Shown here: piece after piece, positions 10,721 through 20,932 of the stretch
Position numbering within the stretch: position 1 is the stretch's first letter
Layout of the letters: the number at the start of each line of letters is the position of its first letter
Position numbers and translations under genes: made by a program
Notes under the pieces: model-generated
Database searches by the model: none
What the model saw: the letters and a program-made list of their open reading frames with translations, nothing else
Told to the model about the DNA's origin: nothing
NCBI GenBank assembly: GCA_036897485.1
Contig: JAYMTF010001676.1
Coordinates: 1 to 21,933, forward strand
DNA: 21,933 nt
Origin: Pelargonium nanum
Taxonomy: Eukaryota > Streptophyta > Magnoliopsida > Geraniales > Geraniaceae
Direction: 5' to 3'

Positions 10721-12902
10721 ATTCTCTGCTTTCTCATATGCCTGCTTTGATGCTTTGTTTTGTGACTGTGTGGACTGTCACTCTGCGGTTTAGTGACCTT
10801 GATGGTAACACTGCAAAATATCTACGAGAAGGTGATATCAATTGTTGAAATAACTATAACGAAATTAATAAACGACTTAAAATTATCAATTACTACATAT
10901 GATTTCGTATAATGTTCAATATTAATCACTATGTATATTAACTGAGCAATTGAAATTAGTGTAACTGACCAGATTTTATAATAGATTATATTCGATCAAC
11001 CCTCATCTACAAAAACATCTAGAATTTATTATTTAGAATTTCATAAGTTAGGACAATAGAGTATGACCCGCCAACTTTAATTATCGACAAATTAGGTCAA
11101 CTCAATCCGTATTTTCGAGGGCAAAATGTAATTGACGTGTTATCTCTCATTCTTAAAAGAAGTCTAAATCTCATAATTAGAGACATTGAGTTTATGTAAG
11201 AACAAACTATCATAGTTCTCTTATAAATTTTATTTATGTGACACAACGTTGCCAAACAAGCACTTAGTAGTGCTCCAAAAGAGAGATTGTTGATGTGGTT
11301 GCCTTAATCTAAACATCAAGATCAATCGTTTCTCAATATCAATATGCATGGAAGATAATACCACAATATAACGTTCCCATCATGGTGGGATCATCTAAAT
11401 TATTCTAGATGAATAATGACATAATTAATTAATTAACTTTATAATATGTTTATAATATGTTACTTTTATTTGTTTAGTAGTATAATTAGCTAGGAACATG
11501 TTGCATGGACATTGCCATGCTTTTAATTATATGATTCTTTTGTCACATTAACTAAGTTATGTCTATTTATGTTTAAGGTTCGAGACATTTCAAATTACAT
11601 ACTAGGAATAATTTCTTTACTATTTATTTCCTGTAGGAAAAGTCTAGACATGCACATATGACAGTGTACAAAGAAATTCATACAAAAAATTGTGATAGAA
11701 TATATTTTAATGTTCTTATAAATATGTTTAAAATGTAAAATTAGACAAAAATATGTTAGTGCACTCAATTTGTTCAAATAGTATATTATTTTAAGATAAC
11801 AAAGCAACAGTTTTTCTATGATCATATGCGCAAAGCCCAACATATTTAATTAAATAAGTTAGATAATTAAACACAACACGACATTATTTAGTAAATTTGG
11901 CACCACAAGACTAAACGTTTGGAATGATGTGATGCAACACGATAAAATATAACACATTCAACGTGCTAAATAACATTCAAAAGTCATTTAAAGAACATTA
12001 AGATTAGTTAGGGTTCTTTTAAATTCATTTACCATTATAATATTTAAGTGTACATTTAGACATGTCACAACACAAATACAATTTTAAAATTAGTAAGTTC
12101 AAACCCACTAAATTAATTAATGTAATGCCGCGGATTGAAACACGACTTATCATATTAAATTTCACACATACTACTAACTTTTTTCTTCCATCAAGATTAT
12201 TGTTAATTAAGTCTTTTTATGCCTCGACCCATAAATTGTATATTCATTTATTGTTTGTTCTTTTTTATAACAATATTATTCACGTATTGTTTTGTTGATT
12301 TATTATAATAGCATTTATACCTACTTTAAAAGGTAGAGACCTAAAAATGAGGTTGGTTATATATGCTACTACTACTTAGTATTATAATATTTCTCTCATT
12401 TTCTCCATTCATATCATTAATCTTTGGATTCATATACATATATGTCTATTTCTTCACCATTTTGTACTAAACCATCAACTCATCTTTAGTGTTTTTAATT
12501 AAATTAAGCTTTTATTTAGCATCACTAAAAACTTCAACTTGTTTTTTGCTTCATAGTAGTGTAATAAAGTGAATTTGTTTGTTATTTGTCTTACTTTTAA
12601 TTAGTTCCTTTTTCTTTTACTCTTTTTGTGGATGCGACCCCTAACTTAGCAACGAAACACAAAATTAATACCTAAGTGGGGTTCAGAGCTTTCTTTGATT
12701 AATTTCTTCAATTATTTATGTCTCTCCTTTTTTTCATTTAGGTGGTGTGTGTCTATATATAGCCCACAAAGGATTAGAGTGAAGTTTTATCTTCTGCGGT
12801 AAGCAATCTAATATATACTCACTCATTTTTTGTTTTCTAATAAGAACGTGCTAGTGTTTTCATATTAACTGTTTCACTTGTCAAATTTTATGATTCATCT
12901 TT
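10721..12902. other. AT-rich intergenic region with one TATA-like site
   Basis: I see no protein gene here. A palindromic TATA-type word, CTATATATAG, stands at 12753-12762. About 36 bases downstream of it is a good-looking splice donor, GCG|GTAAGC (GT at 12799-12800). No open frame or acceptor with coding sequence follows, so a gene cannot be claimed. The short frames near 11595-11843 and 12062-12298 are AT-driven chance translations. A CCAAACAAGCA word near 11261-11271 resembles some MITE ends but has no partner. Confidence 0.5.
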
Positions 12903-12966
12903 TTTTCTTCCTATATAAACCGGATGTAATCGTTATTCGTTTTACGGTCTAGGACCTACTCCTACG
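12903..12966. repeat. Diverged direct repeat, copy 1
   Basis: This segment matches 13116-13175 in the same order and orientation: TTTCTTC, then TATAAACCG followed by AT, then GTTTTACGGT, then CTACTC. Substitutions and small indels lie between these blocks. Some similarity seems to continue downstream (GGTTTACCAC versus GTTTAGTCAC). The copies start 213 bp apart. The origin is unknown: a local tandem duplication or two ends of a decayed element. Confidence 0.5.
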
Positions 12967-13115
12967 CTCAGGGTTTACCACTATTTCTCTTCATTAATTA
13001 GTGCGGCAAGATATAACTGATAAATTAAAAATTGTCAATAAATAAGAACATGTGAGTTTTTTTAATAACCCGTTTTAGACCCTCGGTCACTATTGTAAGA
13101 TCTTGTAATCCATTT

Positions 13116-13175
13116 CTTCACGGTATAAACCGAATATATCGCAATTTTCATTTGTTTTACGGTTTAAAACTACTC
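13116..13175. repeat. Diverged direct repeat, copy 2
   Basis: Second copy of the repeat at 12903-12966. Shared blocks in the same order are TTTCTTC, TATAAACCG, TTTTACGGT and CTACTC. The DNA between the two copies has no open frame. Confidence 0.5.
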
Positions 13176-13443
13176 ATGATTAAAGTTTAGTCACAATTAA
13201 AACTTCTTAAGTGAGCATAAGGATCCATAGCTTCTACTGATAATTCCATATTGCATAGTTGGTAACAAAAACAGTTTTAATTTTTTGAGTGAGATAATTT
13301 AGTTTCCAATAATAAAAATTATGAATGTATTTAGCTTAAAATTCATATTTTAGTGCAAAATTTTGTAAGACTTGTATAAATAGACAAATCAAAAAGTGAA
13401 TTTTGTTGAGATGGATCATGGATGCAGCAGTTCTTTTAGACTC

Positions 13444-13468
13444 ATATATATATATATATATATATATT
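13444..13468. repeat. AT dinucleotide microsatellite, about 12 units
   Basis: An uninterrupted run of alternating A and T of about 25 bases in otherwise AT-rich intergenic DNA. Such tracts are often polymorphic in length. No regulatory meaning can be read from it. Confidence 0.95.
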
Positions 13469-13667
13469 GTGGATCATTTTTGTGATAAAATTGGTATTTG
13501 AAGAAAAAACAAAAGAGGAACAGACAGAAACATGAAAGACTATTAATTGAATCCAGAAATAATAATTAGCGACATAATGTATATGAAGTCTGAAATCCAC
13601 ATGAAAATTCATGTACATGCAGTTTCTCTGATAAAAGCAAAAGAAAGAAAAGTGGAGGAAGTGGGGT

Positions 13668-13870
13668 TGGGCCCTTCTCAGCCGTCCGATCTTGGGACAC
13701 AGATCACATTTTCACATCAATCATTCTTAGAAGATGCCTATGGTCGGTCGCCACGTCACACCCTGACCTTCTGGGTCCCACCATTCATTTACTCACTGAA
13801 CACTTCCACGCCAAATATGTACGGCCACGGTATATATAGAAACCAGATATATATCCCGCCGGCTCCGGCG
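13668..13870 (+). promoter_or_regulatory. Promoter-like block with no recognisable gene downstream
   Basis: Several promoter words stand in the order and spacing of a plant RNA polymerase II promoter: TGGGCCC (13668-13674), CCACGTCA (13751-13758, an ACGT-core bZIP-type site), GGGTCCCACC (13773-13782, a TCP-type site) and TATATATAG (13831-13839). A GC-rich leader follows, containing the perfect hairpin CGCCGG-CT-CCGGCG (13857-13870). The block is GC-richer than its surroundings. The expected start would be near 13862. Only a 34-codon frame follows before the sequence turns AT-rich and repeat-like at about 13910. It may serve a non-coding RNA or small ORF, or be the stranded promoter of a lost or displaced gene. 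Confidence 0.4.
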
Positions 13871-13884
13871 AGCCCACCAACCAC

Positions 13885-13989
13885 ATGCAATCGATTCCTC
13901 TGATCTATGTTGGGTATACATGGGTACGGGATGCGGAACACGACACAGATATAACGAGACACAATTTTTACAAAATAATTGAGCGTTAA
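13885..13989 (+). CDS. Possible 34-residue small ORF behind the promoter-like block
   Basis: The first ATG after the putative start (13885-13887) opens a frame ending at TAA 13987-13989, starting MQSIPLIYVGYTW. I do not recognise it. It has no signal peptide or conserved motif I can name, and its second half runs into repeat-like DNA. It is recorded only because it is the first frame a transcript from the upstream TATA box would present. It is more likely a chance frame, or the first codons of a gene cut off by an insertion, than a functional peptide gene. Confidence 0.12.
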   Translation: MQSIPLIYVGYTWVRDAEHDTDITRHNFYKIIER

Positions 13990-14444
13990 AAATACGTTCA
14001 ATAATAATAAATGATGATTTTTTATATTAATGTATTTAAATTATATATTGTTTTTTAAAAAATGTATATAAATAATGTCGAACTCGTCTTAATCAATTCA
14101 TTAAAAAAATGGATATACGTAAGATCTCTGACACATGTTCTCTTACAATATTTATTAAACAGTTGAGTTATAAGTATCCGTAAAATGTATGGGTGTCCAA
14201 ACATCGGATACGTATCAAACACGTGTGTGAAGAAGATGAGAATGTCCACACATCAAGTAGTGGTACATGTATTATAATCACTTCTTATTTTTAGGTAGAT
14301 GATGGGCCTTTTTCAAATAATGGGCCTGGATCAAGTCCGCCCAGTTAATCGTTTACAATTACCAAACCCAAGGTCTGTCAAAGTCTAGTACAGTATCAGT
14401 TATGACCAAGTTCAACAAGTTGAGTTTAGAATTTGAATCTGAAC
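13990..14444. other. AT-rich, repeat-like intergenic DNA
   Basis: I see no gene. Segments such as GGATACGTATC near 14206-14216 and ATGGGTACGGG near 13919-13929 look like parts of a decayed dispersed repeat with roughly inverted ends, but I could not define termini. Two TGGGCC words lie close together at about 14304-14328. Confidence 0.35.
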
Positions 14445-14690
14445 TAGCGGGCATTCAAAATTCAATTAAAATTGAAAACGATCCGATCCGATTTAAAAAT
14501 TGATTAAAACTAACAAGATCAAATTTACTGTAAATACTGATTGGATAGAATTGTATCGGACAAATCCTCCTAAATCAGCACATTTTACACTAAAATCTGA
14601 AATATGATGTAAATATTTTTCGGATTAAAATTTATCTTTTATAAATTGATTGTAACCGAATCCGACCCGAAACTTGTGTTGCCACCTCTA
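14445..14690. mobile_element. hAT-like non-autonomous element, degenerate
   Basis: The left end reads TAGCGGGCATTC. The right end, read inward on the minus strand, reads TAGAGGTGGCAACAC. Both resemble the TAGGGGTGGGCA / TAGGGGTGGCAA termini common in plant hAT-derived miniature elements. The interior has GATCCGATCCG near the left end and TCGGGTCGGATTCGG near the right (minus strand), also typical of that group. No 8-bp target duplication is visible. A related segment occurs at about 20092-20246, which supports a dispersed repeat. Confidence 0.35.
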
Positions 14691-15006
14691 ACCAGAAGTA
14701 TGAGTGAGTTGATTTTGATGAAAGCGAAACATCTCTTCACTAAAAACTGAGGATGATTACAATGGAGTCGTAATACAACAAGTTACAAATTTCACATACT
14801 ATGTGAGTGAGATACTACAATTGTTAGCCCTTCTATCCTCTTTTCCACTTGCATTTTCATGGCTATACCTTTTCTTTTCCAGTATCTGCTGCTTCAAATC
14901 CCACGTAAACAAATGATACTTACAGGCTAGGCAAGTGATCTTCCCCCTCCCCCTTCCATTTATCCGACGAAACCAAGCAAACAAAATGATAATACAAAAA
15001 TTAACC
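14691..15006 (-). other. 3' flank and probable 3' UTR of the PUB13-type gene
   Basis: The ligase stop codon is at 15009-15007 on the minus strand, so the 3' UTR should occupy much of this interval. I see no canonical AATAAA on the minus strand; GATAAATGG near 14956-14964 is the nearest variant. No other gene is present. Confidence 0.4.
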
Positions 15007-18000
15007 TCAGCCATCGACGGTATGCACCTCAGATCCCGGTCCAGATTCCTGCATCTGGGCTTGAGTTTGTGCCTGAGCCAGCTTTTGTTGCTCAACAAAT
15101 CTGCTCATGCGCTCGAGCAACTGTGCAGCTTTTCGCTTGCCCCTGTCCGTGCCATTTTGTGCCAAATCTATTAACGGACCCATCACTCCAAGCTCTTGAG
15201 CCCGTGCGATATACTGTGGATCTCCAGAACAGAGGTGCACCAATACTGCGGCTGAGTTCTCCCTGTTTCGTGGGGATCCGTTCCCAATAACCTCTACCAA
15301 AACTGGCACCGCCTCTGCAGCTCCAATGGCTGCCTTCCCTTCTGGATGGCTAGCCAGTATGGCTAATATGGCAAGTGCCTCGTCCACCATTCCACCCCCG
15401 GGTTCTGTCAGCAGCCGCATCAATGTGGGCACAACACCAGCTCTCACTGCCCGTCCCTTGTTCCCTTGGTAGATGCACAAATTGAACAGAGCTGTCGCAG
15501 CATCTTTCTTTCCCCTTTGGGTGCCATCGCTCAATAGCGTTACAAGTGGCGGGATGGCCCCGGAAGCACCAATTGTTACTTTATTTCCATCCACGACTGA
15601 GAGACTGAATAGGGTAGCTGCTGCATTTTCCCGAGCTTCCATGCTCCCCTTCCTGAGCACGTGAACTATACCAGGAACAGCCCCGCATGATATGATGCTT
15701 CCTTTGTTATCCTCACATATGGAGAGGTTGAGGAGTGCTGTAACAGCATGCTCTTGTATGCGGGAGTCTGGTGTTGAAAGGAGGCCCACAAGTAGAGGTA
15801 TAGCACCAGCTTCTGCAATTGCTACACGATTATCTGCATTCCGTTTGGCAAGAAGACGAATCTCACCAGCAGCAGATAGCTGGTCTTCTGGGATGCCAGA
15901 AGTGAGCTTGCGAAGGAGATTATCGATCTTGGTACGTTCAGCAGGTGAGCAAGCAGACATAGTCTTACTAGGTCTAGAACTGCTGGGTCGTTTTGGTGGT
16001 TCAATACCATTTGCTTCACACCACTGGGCAATAAGACTACGTAAGACATAGTTTGGGGTAAGAGCGTTGCTGGTTAGGGTCGTTTGTGTCTTTGGACATG
16101 TCCCATGCCCAGCTTCCAGCCACTTCTCAATACAGGCACGTTCATAGGTCTACATCAAAGCAAGAAGAGAACTGTCAAAATAATAGTGGCATAAAGATGG
16201 GTAGAGATGCATTCAGCCAATCACTCCAGTATTTTAAGGTATACATGACTGCAGCATACTTGATATGAAAATAGGCAAACTACAGCACGAATTTTCCACA
16301 TGCCGATACTAAAAGACTTAACAAACTGCATATCCAAACTACATAATTCAATGTGACGAATTTGCTAACATTTCACACCAGGCATATAGTGAGAACCCAT
16401 TAGACTGTTGAAAAGGGGGGAGGTTTGCAGGACCCAGAACTCATGTTAACATAAGATAGATTGCTTTAAAAACCATGATGAATACCTGTCCTGTTGAAAC
16501 AATGACGGGGTCTTTCATCAACTCCAATGATATTGGGCAGCGGAAATCATCTGGTATAACTGGAGACTTCCCATCAGTGGGGACTTGGCCACTGCAACTT
16601 GGAGGAATACTCTTCTCTCTTGCTGGAACATCCATGTTGGGGTTTTCTGTTTGCACAAAATCCTTAATCTTCTTCAGCAGCATTGACATCTTTTCAATGC
16701 TCTCCCCAGGATCTCCGCCACTGCAAAAAACCATCTCATGTAGAGCTAGTGACTCTTGTGTAAGATCCGCTATTCCCATCAACTGTAACTTTTCAGCCAT
16801 TCTCTTTAGGGCAGCTGGATCTGAAGCTATATCGTTGCTCTTGTTGTAAAGGGATACAAGATCCTCATACAGCTCCACGTCAGGTGCATCAACCCTCCCC
16901 TTGGCTCTTCTAAACTGGGCAAGAACAAGCTCAACCTGGATAATACATAACAGTAGAAACAAATTAAGAAACTTAAAGATTATAAACTTTGTAAGCTGGG
17001 TCAGGGGGACACTTAAATTCTCATTTTAATTACACATTAAGATGGTGTGGAATGTGTCTGGATTATGTTAAAGTAAGTGTTTTTACTGTCCCAGGAATCT
17101 CACTGGAAAGTTTTAAAACAAAAGCTGTGGTAGCCAATTAAGGTATCCTTGATGTGGCAGATGTATGACATTGAGTATTTTCAGGATTAAATCTCTTGGC
17201 CAGGCACCTATATCAGATTAACATGGCATATAAGGAAAAAATACAAAAAGTACACATGTTTTGGGTATTTGGCAGTACAAATGTTCATTCATAAATCTCT
17301 ACCTGTTCCTTAACTTCGTCTGATATTTCAAGTTTCTCATAGGAAATTCCACTCAAAGCTTGTTCTAATTGAGCTGTCACCTCCTGGAATTTACTCATAA
17401 CTTGATCCCTCTCAAGGACCTGAAAGCAGAGACGATTTTGGTCAATTGAGGAAAACAAAAAGCATATTAAAAAAATCACGGTGTGACTGGTCAGAAGAGT
17501 CAGTATATTGCATGAGGAAGTAAGAAAGATACTTAGAATGTTACGTGAATAATACCTAAAGCAAACCGTGGAGAACATTACTATGAACCAACCACAGTGA
17601 TGAAAACACACAAATAGCATGAGCAAGATCAGTTGGATAATAGCTTAGGATCATAGACAGCTTTTCAGTATCATATATATTTTTATTCTTTTTAAATCTT
17701 CAGATTACAGTGAATCATTTTTGTTCTCCAAGTCCCAACCTCTTTTTTTCAGTAAAAATAGTTGGAGTGGATATGGATAGAATTTAGATCGAGGAAACTT
17801 TTTGTTCTTGCTTCCTGTTCATGGGTTATGAAGAGAGCAGGTGAACACAGAGAATAAGGCCAGATCTCAATCACCATTTTAAATTAGGTCTAAAAGATTG
17901 TGTATTATTTTCCTTTGTACTCCACATAGTAATTTTTTAACAAGCATCAAAATGTTATCTTTCAGAAATCTCTAAACACTAGAGAGAGTGTTTCTCAGCT

Positions 18001-19547
18001 AACATTTGGGATTTAAATCGTTAGATTGAAGGGGAATACATCAATACAGTAACAAGAAATTGAGGCTTCAGAATTAAGAAAGAATCATTTGTCAATCCTT
18101 CTTTTCCATCATGGCAAAACTACAGTAGAAACCTCAAATCTGTATGTCAATGAAACCTATGCACACATCAAAACTCTTCGATAACATGGCACAGCAAGAA
18201 AAGTAGCCCCAGGATACAATAAGGAGAAACTGCCAAAATTCCTTTGTTGAGTTTCTAAAGCAAAAGGGATTTAACAGCAACAGCACCTCCTCAATCAAGA
18301 GAGAAGGGAAGACCAGAAGAGCAAACTTTCATGTTGATAATACTCAAAACAATGCCAAACAACCATGAACCAGCAATTTAAATACAAATATCATTTTGTT
18401 TTTTGTAATAAAGGTTCGTTACATCCACATGAACCATACATAGAGTGCAATTTTTATTCTTATTCCTTCCAAATGTTATGAAAATTGCAATTTAGAGTCC
18501 ATATGCATCGGTAGTGCCATCAGGGCACAGATGTAAAACACAACAAGAGACAATACATATACCAAACCAATTAATATATATTGCTTAAATCAAGACAGGT
18601 AAAAGTAATGGAGACAAATACAAAAGCATCAATAAAGATGCATTAAAGATTGATTCGAGATTCACAATACGCCTTGATGCAAGAAAGGGACAGCTATAAA
18701 GCACAACACAAAGATAATCTATTGATAAACAAAAGTACAGTGATCCACTACAGACTTTGGAATTTGGATGACCTATGACAAAGACCAACAAGATGGAAAA
18801 TCTCAGTGATAAGCCTTGCTAAAACAAACAGATATAATACACTGAATAAAATGGAGCAATAAGCAACCCTGTGGTGACTTTATGACTAATTTAACAAAGG
18901 CTACTTTACAGAATTACTATATTGCTTGTTTGACAATTACATTACATGAGCTCAAGATGTTACTTTCAGTTCAACTGGCCCTTTTCTCAGACCATTGGTA
19001 ACTGTACTCTGTTTGTTTACTAAGAAAATTATAATTGATCAGGAATTGGAATTAAAATCGACAAATTGTCACCGATAAACAATCAGAATCAAAGGTAATC
19101 AGAGGAAACAACAACAATGAAAAATCAGTACAATACATAAATCAAAGGTAATCAGTATCATTTCAATTTCAATTTCTGCTACTTCCTCAGCAGCCAAACA
19201 GATCTCAACAACACAAAACAATACACACAAACACAAACAGCAAAGATGCGAATCGAGTAGCAGATACAAACCAGGTAAATTTTGCTGCCTTCGCAGCCAA
19301 ATCTGAGCAACTCCTTGGCTGATTGGAGAGCCTCCTTCAAGGAGACGAGAGCTGTGACGGTGTCCGGAGGGAGCTCCTCCTTGCAGTCCCGAATCTCCTC
19401 GAACATTGGGGTCAAGAGCTTCAATCTTCTGGCAAGATTGCAATACTGCTTCTTGACCGTACACCTGTAATCTGAAATCGAAGCAATCTCATTGACAGTC
19501 TCGATTAGGCTCTGCACCAGTGCCCCTTTCTCTTGCTCCGTCTCCAT
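15007..19547 (-). CDS. PUB13: PUB13-type U-box/ARM E3 ubiquitin ligase (four exons, 661 aa)
   Basis: Exons on the minus strand: 19547-19272 (92 aa), 17419-17303 (39 aa), 16935-16486 (150 aa) and 16149-15007 (380 aa plus TGA). All introns are phase 0: GT-AG at 19271-17420, 17302-16936 and 16485-16150. The joined 661-residue product is close to the 660 residues of Arabidopsis PUB13. The N-terminal UND domain (1 to about 230) carries [10 protein letters not shown] and RRAKGRVD. The U-box spans about 257-330 ([20 protein letters not shown], then [15 protein letters not shown] and [19 protein letters not shown]) and recruits the E2. ARM repeats fill about 355-635 ([62 protein letters not shown]) and bind substrates. 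A Gln-rich tail ends the protein. By family knowledge, PUB12/PUB13 ubiquitinate FLS2, ABI1 and BRI1, and rice SPL11 restrains cell death. The N-terminus fits PUB13/SPL11 better than PUB14. All exons are intact. Confidence 0.97.
17420..19271 (-). other. Long first intron of the PUB13-type gene (1852 bp)
   Basis: It is bounded by CTG|GTTTGT at the donor and CTTTCAG|GTC at the acceptor (minus strand), phase 0. It separates codon 92 from codon 93, keeping the expected protein order KIYL-VLERDQ. The other two introns are 367 and 336 bp, so this one is about five times longer. The interior is AT-rich, with no open frame, transposon end or nested gene that I can define. Long first introns of plant genes may hold expression-enhancing elements, but none is identifiable here by eye. 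Confidence 0.85.
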
Positions 19548-19652
19548 GCTTCTTCAGTTCTTCTTCTTCGGAGATTGAACAGAACCTAGATAGATCTCAG
19601 TGTTATGCAGTAACAGTAGCCAAGGCGAAGAAATGGAGGAGGTGAATTTGGG

Positions 19653-19712
19653 CTAAATTTGAGGAAGAAGAGGATGGTTGTAATGGCATGACATGGTCAT
19701 GGTCGTCTCCAT
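19653..19712 (-). CDS. Candidate upstream ORF (19 codons) in the PUB13-type leader
   Basis: On the minus strand ATG at 19712-19710 opens 19 codons and ends at TAG 19655-19653, about 105 bases before the main ATG. The peptide begins METTMTMSCHYN and carries three Met codons in its first seven positions. No further upstream ATG lies between its stop and the main start. If transcribed, it could dampen translation of the ligase. It does not overlap the main frame. Confidence 0.3.
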   Translation of the reverse strand: METTMTMSCHYNHPLLPQI

Positions 19713-19787
19713 GGGAAGAGAAAGACTTGTAGAGAGAGAAAGTTTTGGAGAGAGAAACAACTACTAGTAGTAGTCAAGCAGCGCTTG

Positions 19788-19810
19788 TCTCTCTCTCTCT
19801 CTCTCTCTCT
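19788..19810. repeat. TC/GA dinucleotide microsatellite upstream of PUB13
   Basis: An uninterrupted alternation of T and C, 23 bases on the plus strand, reads as GAGA in the sense of the ligase gene. GA repeats near plant start sites are known targets of BASIC PENTACYSTEINE (GAGA-binding) proteins and recruit chromatin regulators. Here the tract lies about 240 bases before the start codon. Confidence 0.95.
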
Positions 19811-19910
19811 TTGTGGCGCGGCTGATGTTATGAGCCAAAGTGCCAAAGCAGTGGTTGCTTGGTTGAGTTGGGAGTTAACTCTGGAAGGACAGGCTGTGGC
19901 TTGGCTTTGG

Positions 19911-19930
19911 CGGCTCGGCTCGGCTCGGCT
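19911..19930. repeat. Pentanucleotide CGGCT repeat, four perfect units
   Basis: CGGCT is repeated four times without error, in the promoter-proximal region of the ligase gene. It is GC-rich in contrast with the flanking DNA. Function unknown; the length may vary between individuals. Confidence 0.95.
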
Positions 19931-20000
19931 GAAACGGCCCATTGATAATCAGTTTCCACTGGAGTAGGCTGTAAACAAGCTGCAATATATTATAAATAAT

Positions 20001-20091
20001 TCGATATGTAACTTGTTTATATTTATTGGGTCCCAAAAAGGCCCTAATAAGGATTTCCGGTTTCACATGCTGCCCACACCTCCAATTTAAG
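20001..20091. other. Upstream flank of the PUB13-type gene
   Basis: Short AT-rich stretch between the likely core promoter and the first upstream transposon relic. It contains GGGTCCCAAAAAGGCCC near 20029-20045, which resembles TCP-type sites. Nothing else is supported. Confidence 0.3.
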
Positions 20092-20246
20092 GATCAAATT
20101 GGGTCGTATTTATCATGCTAAAATATTGATTGGATTGTATGTGACAAATTTGGTCATTTTACTCTTAAAATCATAAATTTAATCTTATTTGATCCATTTT
20201 GAATTAAATTCAGACTTCTTTTCATCTATTCGAATTGTCACTTCTA
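20092..20246. mobile_element. Relic related to the hAT-like element at 14445-14690
   Basis: It shares ordered blocks with 14517-14690: ATCAAATT, then GATTGGAT followed by TGTAT, then GACAAAT, then CATTTTAC, then TTAAAATC-like sequence. Its right end, read inward on the minus strand, is TAGAAGTGACAATTCG, a variant of the TAGGGGTGNCAA terminus. The left boundary is not resolved and no target duplication is visible. Confidence 0.35.
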
Positions 20247-20259
20247 ATGAGCATTAGAA

Positions 20260-20712
20260 CACTACCCAAATCACTAAATACTCCTACGGGATCTTCCTTT
20301 TTCCACGATGCTTGAAGGCATGTGGTTCCTAGGCTCACCTTACGCTCACATATGGTACGCTCGACAACTATAGTAGTATGTCCTACTTCATCAAAAAATA
20401 ATAATGCCTCATTACGTTGGCATTTTGATTATTTCTCATTGACAGAATCTCATTTTTAGTTTTTTACAAAATTTTGACATTATCTTTCTTTTCACTTTCT
20501 AAAACATTTTTTAGTCTTTCATAAAAAATTGTCCAAACTTCATGAAATTGCAAATGCGACATCCACGTCATCGCAATAGCGGACATTGCATGAGACGTTA
20601 AAGCTATTGGAACGATGTCACAAATTTGTTGCTACCCAACAACTTCCGACGGCCACGTGGCATGGCTACTACGTCACAACTACTCTCACAAAACCGAATT
20701 TTTCTTGCAGTG
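20260..20712. mobile_element. Possible CACTA-like relic; right end best supported
   Basis: The right end, read inward on the minus strand, is CACTGCAAGAAAAATTC, very like the CACTACAAGAAAA termini of plant CACTA transposons. Subterminal words such as CCACGTCA, CACGTGG and TCGCAATAGCG are in keeping. A possible left end, CACTACCCAAATC at 20260, matches only in the first six or so bases and the flanking triplets do not agree, so the left boundary and even the pairing are uncertain. No transposase frame is present. Confidence 0.3.
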
Positions 20713-20932
20713 TTTTATACCATCAATATCACTATGATTGATCATCTTATCATGCCTAACTTTGCCAACAGTGATAAGACGACATCGTAACCTTAATCCA
20801 TGATCTAACCAAACTCTTTCATTGTCATAATGAAAGTAGTACATTTGTAGTATCTAGTTGTCTTCTTCATCTCCCACATGGCTTCGATCCTTATCCTATA
20901 AATCACAATTGACATGTAATAGCATACACATC
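20713..20932. other. Intergenic DNA between two transposon relics
   Basis: No gene, repeat or regulatory signal that I can support. Confidence 0.3.

Larger units (their letters stand above)
19548..20000 (-). promoter_or_regulatory. 5' leader and promoter of the PUB13-type gene
   Basis: A TATA-like TTTATAATATA lies on the minus strand at about 19997-19987, which would start transcription near 19960 and give a leader of roughly 410 bases. A TGGGCC site (complement of 19936-19941) lies between the TATA-like word and the CGGCT repeat. The leader would contain the TC/GA microsatellite (19788-19810) and a short upstream ORF (19712-19653). The true start site is unknown: a start closer to the ATG would exclude both. 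Confidence 0.4.

Noticed and set aside
11255..11275. A MITE terminus (CCAAACAAGCA)
   Set aside because: I found no inverted partner within 1 kb on either side.
12753..12800. A gene start: TATA-like CTATATATAG followed by a splice donor
   Set aside because: No coding exon, acceptor or recognisable product follows; both motifs are common by chance in DNA this AT-rich.
13547..13903. A 118-codon open frame on the plus strand
   Set aside because: It has no ATG at its nominal start, spans what looks like a promoter and TATA box, and shows no conserved motif or coding bias.
15473..16051. Open frames antisense to exon 4 of the ubiquitin ligase
   Set aside because: They are the complement of strongly conserved ARM repeat codons; long shadows are expected there and they encode nothing recognisable.
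9072..19547. A functional cluster linking the Dof factor and the ubiquitin ligase
   Set aside because: They are 4.6 kb apart with separate promoters and belong to unrelated pathways; adjacency alone is not evidence.
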